DNA of 64,000 bases from Osmia lignaria lignaria. Lineage: Eukaryota > Arthropoda > Insecta > Hymenoptera > Megachilidae. The notes below the pieces were generated by a model, which ran no database searches, was not told where the DNA came from, and worked only from the letters and a program-made list of their open reading frames with translations. A program made the position numbers and the translations under genes. Below, in pieces: positions 45,401-54,989 of this stretch. The stretch is taken from positions 5,520,501 to 5,584,500 of the forward strand of contig NC_135045.1 in NCBI RefSeq assembly GCF_051020975.1, read 5' to 3'. Each line of letters opens with the position of its first letter. Within the stretch, counting starts at the first letter, position 1.

Positions 45401-48400
45401 AAAATACATAGTATCGCAATTAAAAGCAAAAGTAGCTACGCTACAAAATTTCCTATTGGAAATAAAATTTTATGAATCAAATTATTTTATTTATACGTTT
45501 ACATTGAATTACTGTCCAACTCTAATTGTAATTAATAATTGTACACTTATGATGCCTAAGAATTTATAGAACCATCTGTTCAGATTTAACTTGCCACAAT
45601 TTGACCATTCTCTGTCATACGCCTTTCAACCGTCAGATCAATGACAAGATGTGGAGGTCAACTGATTGATTCAAGTTGTTTCGAGAAAGGGTAAAACGGT
45701 CAGTAGCAGGTGGAAGAGACGCGACTGTGGATTTACTGACAGAGTGTCAGACTGGCGGGCGGCAAACGATGTTGAATTATTTACTTCGGTCTATCTCTAC
45801 GCTCGGTATTTATCGATATATGTTGCGTGTCTATAGTTGTGCTCTCTAAACCTGACCTAGACTCACAATTGACAGCTATTTTATACAATAATAGTCTTTA
45901 TAAGGTCCTTGTAAGCGATCAAAATTAAGCGATCAAAAATAAAGGTAACAATTTTACACTAATATAATCTGTTTATCTTAAGAATGGCTTCAATCACATT
46001 TACGTTATTATGAATCACGAAATGTCTTGCATTTTAGTATGGATAAAAATATTTATACTTACTATGCAGAAATTTCACTTTGGTTATTTATATTTTTAAC
46101 ACATAGATTACCTAATAACTCGCCAATTGAAAAATTTATAATTTATAAAAACTGTAAATCGTGTCGATGCGTTTTACTGAAGTGATGTTTGATAAATTAA
46201 TTCAATTGTTTCTTCATTATCAATAATATTCATAAAATTCATAAGTGATACATAAATTAAAATTTTTCAATTTAGGGTTTTTTTAAAAATACGTATCAAA
46301 TGTTACTATTATTTGATTCAATCTCTGCACTTATACCGTGTTAAATAAATGCATTACGCAATGTGTGGTATTATTTTTATATTGTTATTTTTTATAACAG
46401 TACTTCGTTAGTTAAAGTGAATAAAGGACCTACGAACACTTCCTCTTTAACTCTTTATGTCGACACCCACCCCCTTAACAGTTGACTCGTTCTCATGGGC
46501 ATCATTATCGAGTGTCGTGCTTGCGTTCCTATCGACGAAATCTTGCGTATCGTTCAACTCTTTGATTGTCTGGTTTGATAGTGTCGCTTTCCCGTGTCGT
46601 CAATTGCTTTAAATAATATTGACGACAGCTTTACGAATCGTTTGCTCCAATTTAAATTAATATAAAAATTGTCCTAGGTAATTAAACAAGCTATTAATTA
46701 TTACTTGGTATTTATGGTAGTGAATAATAATGTATGAGAATTTTTAGTATCTTTCAAATTTTGTCATTTCTTATTTAATCAATCTTATTAAGTATCAGTT
46801 GATATTTCAAATAGATTAATCGATATACATCTTCTAGTACTAAGATTTGAATGAATAATGGTTCGAATAATGAATTAAGAACTTCAGGTAATTATGTAGT
46901 ATCTAATTAGATCAATCAAAATTAAATACCCACTACAATAGTTAATTCCTTTACTAAATAAAACATCCTTAATACATACTTTTTCTTCTATTTTCAAGAA
47001 TATTTGTCAAAAATATATTTTTTTTTCATTTAGTAAAACAGTTTTTAAAATATAAAACAAGTACTAATATTGATTTCTCTTTTTTTTCAGGTAAGTGATA
47101 CAACTTGGTTTGACACTACAAATGAAGAATCAATAACAGATAAGAAGGAATAGAAGTATGTATAAAAAAATAGATGTGCACAATTTCGTCAATTTTTAAT
47201 ACTATTCCAGTAAGACTTCCCTAAAAAAAAATTTATTCAATTTATTTTCTTTAAATGTGGAAAAAGCTGATAAAAAATATATAATAATTACTAAAGATAT
47301 TTAGTAATTAATGTCTAAAAATGAAATATTTTTAGTCACTAAAGATATTTATGTATCTTGTTTATTATTGGGTACTATTTTGATACTATCGATACCAGAA
47401 TTAGCCTTGTTTCACACGTACAAATGCAATTGGTAAAATTACGAGTGAATTTAATGCCGCGCTGAATGATTATCCTGTGACCTTTCACGCGCTAGCGATC
47501 TGCTAAATCTGTCCGACATGCAATCGTGAAAAAGTCTGAGAAAGTCCTCCATCCCTTGTATAACGTGGCCGCAAAGGTTGCGTTAATAGGAATAAAATAG
47601 CATGGGTGAATTATCCTCTTTGAGCTGGCAAGTCCTCTGGGCACAATTAATCGGACATGGTTGTCCCGTCGTTAAAACTCCAACCCCTTAGGCAGCCCAC
47701 CACTCAGACATCTTTCAGTATTGTTCAACATAACAGGAGGAATCGCGAAAAGAGGGATGTGGGAGTCGAAAATGAGTAACGTTATGAAGTCAACGGCTTT
47801 ATTATTTATCTGTTTTTCTGAGCTTTCTTTTCTACGCACCCCTTTGGACTTTGCTGAATCGTTCTTCTGTATTCTCCTTTCCTGGATCTCTTTTTCTCTC
47901 GCTTCCTTCCGCTTTACCCTTCTGGAAAAGCGGTTAGAAGAAACAATGCTCGAGTCGAGAGTGAGCCTACTAATTTAGAGAGAATGACGCCAATTGTGAG
48001 ACTGGACTGTGACGAATTATACGCCTTACGAGTTTGAAGCCCCTCCACTTCTTGCGACGTTCTTTCATTGCGGTCCTCCACTTAGTAGTAATGTATAAAA
48101 ATATATCAAGTTCAAGGCTATAGTGTTTTATATGTATATAAATATAAATACATAAACACATAAGTGAAACTTATTGCTACAAAATAGTTTTCTATCTAAT
48201 TTTTTCCTTATTGTATATACATTCTATCAAAATTTCGATATTCATATATTAAGTATCGATACTGCGATATATCGTCATGTTAAAAATATCGATACTGTAT
48301 CGCCCGTCACTACTGTAGACGTGCCTTTGCGACTCGCGACGAATCAGCGACGAATTTGCGACGAATTCGCGATAAATAGTTTTGGTTAATAATTTTAGTG

Positions 48401-48690
48401 TAGTTCGTAATTAGTTTAAATACCTTGATAAGTTAGTAAAACCTATAGAAATATAAAAAATTTTACATATAGAATACAGAACATAAAAAAGTCAGAGTCC
48501 ACGTGTTACTTGTCCAAACATAAATACATGGAACACAAAACTATTTTAATGGCACAATGGTTCTTCAGCACTGTGACAGTTTGTTTACATTTATCTAGAC
48601 AGGAATGTTATCGGAAACAGATTCTTTGTTGACGTCTGATATTAAGTTCAGGTCTGTTTACATGCTCGGCGTCGGAGATACGTAGCTGAT
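45400..48690. other. Mostly AT-rich stretch without a recognised gene
   Basis: GC-richer patches occur at 45600-45850, 46440-46600 and 47450-48060. The last carries an 85-codon plus frame (47721-47978) with no motif. No RNA or element end recognised. A pyrimidine-rich TTCTCTTTTTTTTCAGGTAAG at 47077-47097 looks like an acceptor immediately followed by a donor-like GTAAG. That is suggestive of a recursive splice site, noted as a finding. Confidence 0.35.
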
Positions 48691-48956
48691 TAGTTGTAGT
48701 CGTGTCTTCGCATCGCGAACATCGCCAAGATGTTGGTTTATATTGTTCTTCGTTTCGGTGGAATTTAAATTTTCTGCTTTTCTCTTTCTATTTCTTTTAT
48801 ACTGTGGTGTATAGCCTTACTTGTTTTTGTGAATTTATTCTATTTCGAATGACGGTCGTGCGCAGTTCGTGTTTAAGTTTGTTTGCGATTATGTGCGTGA
48901 AGTGTTTTAAGGAGAAGGAAGAATCCACAAGCTTCCACAGCGGTCCAGAGCAGAGG
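48690..48956 (+). CDS. Candidate first coding exon (36 codons) ending at a splice donor
   Basis: From an ATG at 48849 the frame encodes MTVVRSSCLSLFAIMCVKCF, then KEKEESTSFHSGPEQR, and ends at AGG|GTGAGT with GT at 48957, a near-consensus donor in phase 0. A second ATG (MCVKCFKEKEE) would give an N-terminus with two early cysteines, a possible lipid-anchor pattern. The frame is open upstream to 48702, and the leader before it is GC-richer. I do not recognise the protein, and the next exon was not found. The call depends on the donor and the polar coding composition of the last 22 codons. The 5' limit is arbitrary. Confidence 0.3.
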
Positions 48957-49149
48957 GTGAGTTGATATTATTTATTTCAATGCGCGTTTTTCGAAATTTA
49001 AGAATTGAATTGAAATAAACAACTATTTTAGCAGCAATCTAGAGAACCACAAACAATGTTATCAGTTTTTCGAAAGTTATGCCAATTTATAGATTATGAA
49101 ATTTCTGTTGGCTATATGAAATGTCGCGTCGCGTTGGGTCAAAAGGTTA

Positions 49150-49203
49150 AATCACGTCTGACTTTCTGTGTTTCGAAATCCATCATTTGGTATTCAACAA
49201 GCT
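49150..49203 (+). repeat. Relic of the GATATGCAACAA end family
   Basis: GACTTTCTGTGTTTCGAAAT, then CCATCATTTGGTATTCAACAA, matches the right ends at 54.72-54.76 kb (GACTTTCTATGTTTCGAAGT) and 53.09-53.12 kb. The terminal CCTAA is lost. Confidence 0.5.
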
Positions 49204-49422
49204 CGTAGAAAATTCGAGTGTTCCATTTTCAGAACAAAATCAATCTCTTTAAGGGACGAACATTTTGAAATAAAATTGTATCTTCAATCATTTTTATTTC
49301 TCTGTATTATTCGAAAAGTTTTTGTATGTTGCTGAGTTGCTTTACGATTCACTCTTTTCTTTGTCGATTCACTCGATTCACACTCATTTCGATGTAGTAT
49401 CGTTACGAAGTTGCTAGTAGAA

Positions 49423-49790
49423 ATCCAGAAATTTCTAAATGGAAAATAGATTTTCGAAAATGAGATACGTTCAGGACATCCATCGTGTACTGATAAGAAA
49501 CATTTAAAAGCAGTGTTTGAATTGAATCCGTACGAAACATGCAAATAACTTGCCGATAAATTCAATTTCGCTGCTACCATATTTCCAGATTGAAAAAATA
49601 TCGGAAAAGCTTCTAAACTGGGAAAATGGATAGCCCACGATTTGAGTGAAAAGAATCCCATCGACCGAGTAACCATCACCACTTCCTTGTTGTCCAGACA
49701 GGAATTTCAACCGTTACCTGACTGAATTGTTACCAGTAATAGGAAGTGGGTATTTTACTGTAATATCTTCTGTAACAGGAATATCTTTCA
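49423..49790 (+). pseudogene. Mariner transposase, helix-turn-helix linker through first catalytic region, dead
   Basis: The plus frame reads IQKFLNGK, stop, IFENEIRSGHPSCTDKKHLK, AVFELNPYETCK, stop, LADKFNFAATIF, stop, then KLGKWIAHDLSEKNPIDRVT, ITTSLLSRQEF, stop, IVTSNRKWVFY. It follows mariner closely: FRSGNFDLEDEPRSGRP...LKxxVExNPxQTxxELAxKFNVxxxTI...KLGKWVPHELSEKNxxDRVTICxSLLSRxxxxPFLDRIVTGDEKW. The Asp of VTGD is Asn here, and four stops interrupt it. The catalytic remainder is missing. The 132-codon minus frame at 49284-49682 is its shadow. Downstream, CIRVRGHFET near 49920 may be transposase tail. Confidence 0.85.
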
Positions 49791-49959
49791 CAATCAAAAT
49801 TGTGTTTTTTAATATAAATTGGGTTTCTACGAAGAACCAGTGCAAAGAATGATTAACGCAACTACTGAAACTAGATAAAGTTCTCAGAAAAGTAATTTTC
49901 GTAATGTAATGGAAGCTTGCATCCGCGTACGAGGACATTTTGAAACGAGAAATTGACAA

Positions 49960-51330
49960 TACGAGATAATCAGTTTAATTACGTTAAATGTTATTAATAC
50001 GAGGTCACGATCGGATAATAAACACCACATGTATTAATCCGTTGATACAATGTTTTGTTTATAATTTTGTAATAAACCGTTTATACCCGTTTTCATAGAA
50101 AGCAGATAATTTTGTATAAAGAAATGGGTTTCTAGAATAAACGATAATAAAACGACTTTGAAATGATACAATTTAAAATTTCCATTTCGCTTTATGATGT
50201 AAAATGTAATTTAAGGGTTGTACTTTACAACCCCATTTTATTAACAAAGTCATCATACGATACAAGATTCTCATTCATAATGGGCGATGAAACATTATTA
50301 CTGTAGATAGCTCTAAAGGGTAGGTGTAAATTCGTCATTGAAGAGGGAAAATGACTAGCAGAGTGGATACCGTTGAAGACGGGAGACATAAGGGGTGCGG
50401 AGGTTAATGGGCGTATATAACGAGGGTCTACATTATGCAAATAGCTGTGGATGGCCAGCAACCATCGACTTATATCTTATCACTTTGACTGCCTGCGTGG
50501 TCATTCATATGAGTATCGCACCCATGGGAATGTGTGTTCCATGCTCGTGGCTTCACAAGTGCTGATAGGAAGGAGTGTATGGCCGGTTTCTTTCTTCTGT
50601 TTGGTGGCTACCGCATATTACTATTTTTATGGTATTACCATAAAGTCCCTTTTTGCACGAGGATGAGCCATTACCTTTAACGGCATATGGGAGAAGTTTG
50701 AAAGTTTACAAAAGTTTTTCATTCGTATAATATTAAGTGTACCAATGAATAATTCATAATATTTATTTAATAAGTTAAAAATGTAGTTTAAGATCTAACA
50801 ATAGTAAAACAACACTTTATCAAATTTAATTTAAATGTGTTAATAATAGTGGAATATTCATTAGTACATCTAATAATATCTAATATGAGAAATGTACTTG
50901 GAAAAGTCTCATAAAGTTGTTTCTTCAATTTGTCAGCCAAGTATTATTATTTTCAAAGGTTGACACTTCATTGTTGTCGAGCAGAGTCGTGATTTTCACC
51001 ATCCCGGTACACATTTCGTGCAGATCACGGTTTGTCACGATAGGTTAACGATCCCCACATGGAATTTCTCTTATCGAGACGTCGAATTTTGAGGTGTACT
51101 TGGAAATGCTTAGAAGGGGTGAAATTATCGTTGGAACACCGATATTAAGTCTCCGCAAGGTTGTGTTCGCTTCGAAGAAATACTTAGTACTCTTGCTTCC
51201 ACGCACGAAATGTAATTTCAAGTTTCCGATCATTTTCGGTTGAGAAAAAAGATAAAAGACGTTATCGCGAATAAACTTCGTGAACTTCGGGCTGACTACG
51301 GTCTTTTTCGTTTACCAAACATTAATTTCT
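49960..51330. other. Non-coding stretch with a GC-richer patch
   Basis: At 50270-50670 GC rises, and GGGCGTATATAACGAGG at 50409-50425 contains a TATA-like box. Frames of 71-78 codons on both strands show no motif. No gene called. Confidence 0.35.
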
Positions 51331-51334
51331 TTAA

Positions 51335-51350
51335 TATACAGGGTGGATTA
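51335..51350 (+). repeat. Terminus-like site TATACAGGGTGGATT
   Basis: It resembles the TATACAGGGTGTCC terminus. The DNA to its right (to about 51730) may be the interior of a decayed element, but no transposase motif could be aligned securely. Confidence 0.3.
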
Positions 51351-51819
51351 TTATGTTACCAAATAGCAATGAAAAAATTGCATTAATTTATTTATTTATT
51401 TTATAACTTTTTTCTTTATTAAAAAATCAATACAGGAGCTATTATACATCTTTTTTAAATTATCCTGTGTATTATTTGCAATGATTGTTGGATTATTTTC
51501 TTTTAGAAATTTGTATAGCATGAAATGTCAGAACCGATTTTCCACTTGGTTTATGATTTCCCCTTAGTCGCTTCTTGAAATTCATTTTTCATGAATCTTG
51601 TGCATCGTATTTGGACTGCTTGTAATATGTCAACTTATGTCGTTCTTAAGTCTTATTCTTTATTTGAAAATATGTATCCCGAAGATTCTCTTGTAGCAAT
51701 ATGAATTTTTCGAAACGAAATTCTCAGAATCGTTAATAAAATAACCAAGGTCTTACAACGATAATTAAGGGAACAGAAAGGGGAGAAAACATCAACACTA
51801 AGAGAAGAGGTCAATCAAA

Positions 51820-52056
51820 ATGACCCAGCAATGTGCCCCCCTCGGTTATAATATATTGCAATATGATATTATGCGGCACTCACAGTATGACAGGGTATTA
51901 TCCTCACGCAGCACGAATTTCCATATTGCAGCTAACGTGGCATTACATGAAATCAACTGCATAAGTATGGGTTTACCATTAAACATCGTTAACCCGCCGC
52001 ACTATGAGTTTAAATGTACGTTGTGTCTCAATATCAAGGCTTTTCACGATTACTGA
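51820..52056 (+). other. Unrecognised 78-codon ATG frame
   Basis: It starts MTQQCAPLGYNILQYDIMRH with a good start context (AAAATGACC) and ends at TGA. The composition is protein-like and includes a CTLC pair near the end. No family is recognised and no splice or promoter context is evident. Confidence 0.2.
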
Positions 52057-52556
52057 CCTGTTAATTCAGTTACTTAAACAAGTTGAATATAATATATTCT
52101 AACATATTCATTATTGTTTTAATAATAAAAATATTTCTTTTTTTCTAATCAACGCGTTAATTAGCACTGTTTTAATAGCTCTATCTTACTTTATAATTTT
52201 TTATGTTTTTTTTTTTTTTATTTTATGACTATTTGATTAAATTAAATTCGTAGTGTCGGTCGTATATAACCCCACGAGATTCAGCATGTTAAACACAAAT
52301 ATTTTGTGTTACAATATTGCCTCTGGTTCGGTGCAACTAACGGACAGTAAAATGCATTAAAATTTGAACACCAGGACATGTGAATTGTTATTGCGGTAAA
52401 TGTTTGTTTATAATAGTATCAATAGGTTGATTGTATTTTAATACGTTAAAGTAAACATTTTAGTTAAAGGTTGCAAGTGTAAATCATATCCGGTGAAAAA
52501 ATATTTCTAATTTTTCACCAGCATTGCAGCTAACTTTATCAGGAATTAAGAATGTA

Positions 52557-52713
52557 CAGTAGAACGTCATTATATTGCCACGTGCGCGATTTAATCCATG
52601 TACGATAACAGGTATACTTCTATCTTCCTTCCTCTTTCAAATGAGAGCTTGGAAGTTTGACACGTTTTCCGTTCCGCCAGTCCCCTCGGCGGCAATATAA
52701 TGAGAGTTTACTG
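52557..52713. mobile_element. Complete 157-bp miniature element with TA target duplication
   Basis: The left end CAGTAGAACGTCATTATATT and GCC, and the right end GGCAATATAATGAGAGTTTA and CTG, are reverse complements at 19 of 23 positions. TA flanks both sides (52555-52556 and 52714-52715). CAGTAGAAC termini with TA duplication are typical of pogo/Tigger-type Tc1/mariner relatives. There is no coding capacity. GC-richer sub-terminal segments (GCCACGTGCGCG and CCCCTCGGCGG) may also pair partly. Confidence 0.75.
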
Positions 52714-53028
52714 TACACTCTTTGTGTATAACGATGTTCATATTCTGGGTCATTGGACAACTAACCGGTGTTGTTTTAGTCAAGTTCCCATTACCATCCG
52801 ATACAGAAAGATTCATTCATCACTTCATTAGTTAATCGTGCCATCAGTATATGCAAAAAAGAACCGCTGAAACTGAACGCAATATCAGCCACGTATTTCA
52901 ACATAATAAAGATTCCAAACAATCGAAAAATCAGAGTACCGTCCAATACAGCACTGCAACACTTTGAACATTTCGTATGTTAAGCAAATTAAAAAAAATT
53001 AACAGCTTCGTATAGAACATGAATAAGT

Positions 53029-53126
53029 GATGTGCCATAAGTACCATTTTGTAGTACTTCTATATTATCAAACAATGTCACACTTTTTACGTTTCGAAGC
53101 CTGTCATTTGATATGCAACAACCTAA
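53029..53126 (+). mobile_element. End of TTAGGTTGTTGCATAT element family, copy 2
   Basis: GATGTGCCATAAGTACCATT, then TTGTAGTACTT, then GTTTCGAAGCCTGTCATTTG and ATATGCAACAACCTAA. It is about 98 bases homologous to 54665-54763 and to the ends of the 18.39-18.96 kb element. The other end is not recognised here. Confidence 0.6.
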
Positions 53127-53258
53127 TGTTTTGCATTTTAACGAGTTCAATGTGGCACTTGATGTATCGATTTGAAAATAGCTTAGATTCAGTATTCAGG
53201 ATAATTAGATAGGCAGTGAGAAATTAATTTCAGTCTATATTAAGAATGCTTCCTTATT

Positions 53259-53411
53259 AACCCTCGGACGGCGGACCATGGAGAGAGCCACAATTTTAAC
53301 TTGATTTTGTATTTCATATTATTTTCATTTTCTGTTCACTACACTGTTTACTTACATATGTTTTGTAAATTTTGGTCCATATTGACCCGGACTCCGCTGT
53401 TCAACGGTTAA
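53259..53411. mobile_element. TTAA-flanked miniature element, most complete copy of the GGCGGACC family
   Basis: The 145 bases between TTAA at 53259-53262 and TTAA at 53408-53411 start CCCTCGGACGGCGGA and end TCCGCTGTTCAACGG. These are inverted repeats at 11 of 15 positions. TTAA duplications and C-rich ends are the hallmark of piggyBac-type insertion. Related copies are at 9147, 14168, 29933 and (inverted) 2925. Confidence 0.65.
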
Positions 53412-53419
53412 CTGATCAA

Positions 53420-54500
53420 TGGGGTCTAGTGAAAGTAACAGGTAAAGCGAAGTGAAAACGTGATTTGTGCTGTTTTGTTGTACAAATATATGAGCAATAT
53501 TGATTTTTAAATAGATTTTTTTTTTCATAGGTAAGTTATTAAAATGGATACTTTGTATTGAAATACGGAAGTATAGTTGGTTTTAGAACTGGTTCCCGTG
53601 TTTCGCGTAAAAGTTCTGGTTGAATGATAGGTGGGAGTGTCCGGAAGTCGGTGCCATAGTACGGAGCAGCCGACATGAATTACGAATTCCTTTTTTTCCT
53701 CCTTTGGGGAAGGTCCGCCTCCGTTGGCATCAAAAGAACGTTAAAGCGTACGAATAAAAAATCTTCACCGCGGAATATATATTTCGTGATGATCTTACCC
53801 GTTGTTGAATACATAATTCTCTGGAAATCATAATTGTTACAACTTTGTCCCCTTTTTACATTTTATCCTTTTGTTCCACTTTTTGTCCCCTTTTTAAATT
53901 TTGTCCGTCTATTTTGGAGCTTCTATAATGAAATATAAATTCAGGTAGCAGTTATTTGTATTTTTGGAATATAGGTTAAATTATTGATTGAATCGCGCGA
54001 CGATCGTTTTTAAAAAATAAATTTTTTTTAAATTGATTATTAAGATTTGAACGATGATATTCATATTCAGCGAATACACAGATTTCTGAAAATTATAATA
54101 GATATAAATTCCTATTACTTTATTTTCTTTTACATTTTTATAAAACTTTTATTTAATTTTTATTTTTTATGAAAAACAAATTAAAATAGTAGTTTTCTGA
54201 AAAATGGTAAATGTTGATCGTAAATTTCAACAATTTTTAAAAATAAAATTATCAATTTATATTATCAATCTGTATACGAAAGGCAACATTTAATCTACAC
54301 GTTTTTTAAACCAAAAATTCGCGATAAAATTCTAAATAGTTTCTTGCCTTAGAATTGGCAATTTGTAACTTATAATTAAACCAAGCTTCGAACAATGACA
54401 CTGCTGTTTAGTGATTTATCGAATCTTTCCGTTGGAAGATTAATCGTTAATCTTCCAAACACGCTTCATAATCGTCACACTGCATAAAGATGTACCTACG
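53420..54500. other. Non-coding stretch
   Basis: At 53838-53930 the phrase TTTGTCCCCTTTTTAxATTTT occurs twice with a looser third copy. A GC-richer patch at 53620-53780 has no frame of note. No gene seen. Confidence 0.4.
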
Positions 54501-54501
54501 C

Positions 54502-54545
54502 TTAACCCTTTCGCTACGGACGACGTAAACATAGGGGTTCAATAA
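54502..54545 (+). repeat. TTAACCCTTTCGCTACGG repeat start, copy 2
   Basis: TTAACCCTTTCGCTACGGAC, then GACGTAAACATAGGGG. Related starts are at 45343 and 31787. No second end seen. Confidence 0.45.
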
Positions 54546-54664
54546 AGGGGGTTGATGGTATTTGTTAAATAAAATAATTCTTGTTGAACAATAGACTTGA
54601 TAAAGAAGTAGAAATATTGATGAAATATTCATATTGTCATTTTTATCAAACCTTAAGTTTCAAA

Positions 54665-54763
54665 CTGATGTGCCATAAGTGCTATTTTGCAGTATTTTTG
54701 TATCATCAAATCTAATCAGACTTTCTATGTTTCGAAGTCCTCCTTTGATATCCAACAATTTAA
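54665..54763 (+). mobile_element. End of TTAGGTTGTTGCATAT element family, copy 3
   Basis: CTGATGTGCCATAAGTGCTA, then TTTTGCAGTATTTTTGTATC, then CTATGTTTCGAAGTCC and CCAACAATTTAA, followed by TA. It is homologous to 53029-53126. The frame at 54779-54988 begins just past this end, with no recognised product. Confidence 0.6.
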
Positions 54764-54989
54764 TATCTTCATTCTATTTTGGTTTACATCTTTGTAACAC
54801 TGAATTGTGAACTTTTTTTCAAATTTTTCGCTTTGTTCGAATCAGTCGACGAGTATCCTAGATTCGCTGATGTAATTCGTCTACGTCATTTATTGGTGAA
54901 AAGTTCACCAAATTCGGAATGTATGTTCACGAGAAAAATTCACGCACGTAGAATACCTCCTATAAATATCAAAGGAAGAATATGCTAAG

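Noticed and set aside
49284..49682. 132-codon minus frame as a membrane protein
   Set aside because: The plus strand of the same bases is a clear mariner transposase, so the minus frame is its shadow.
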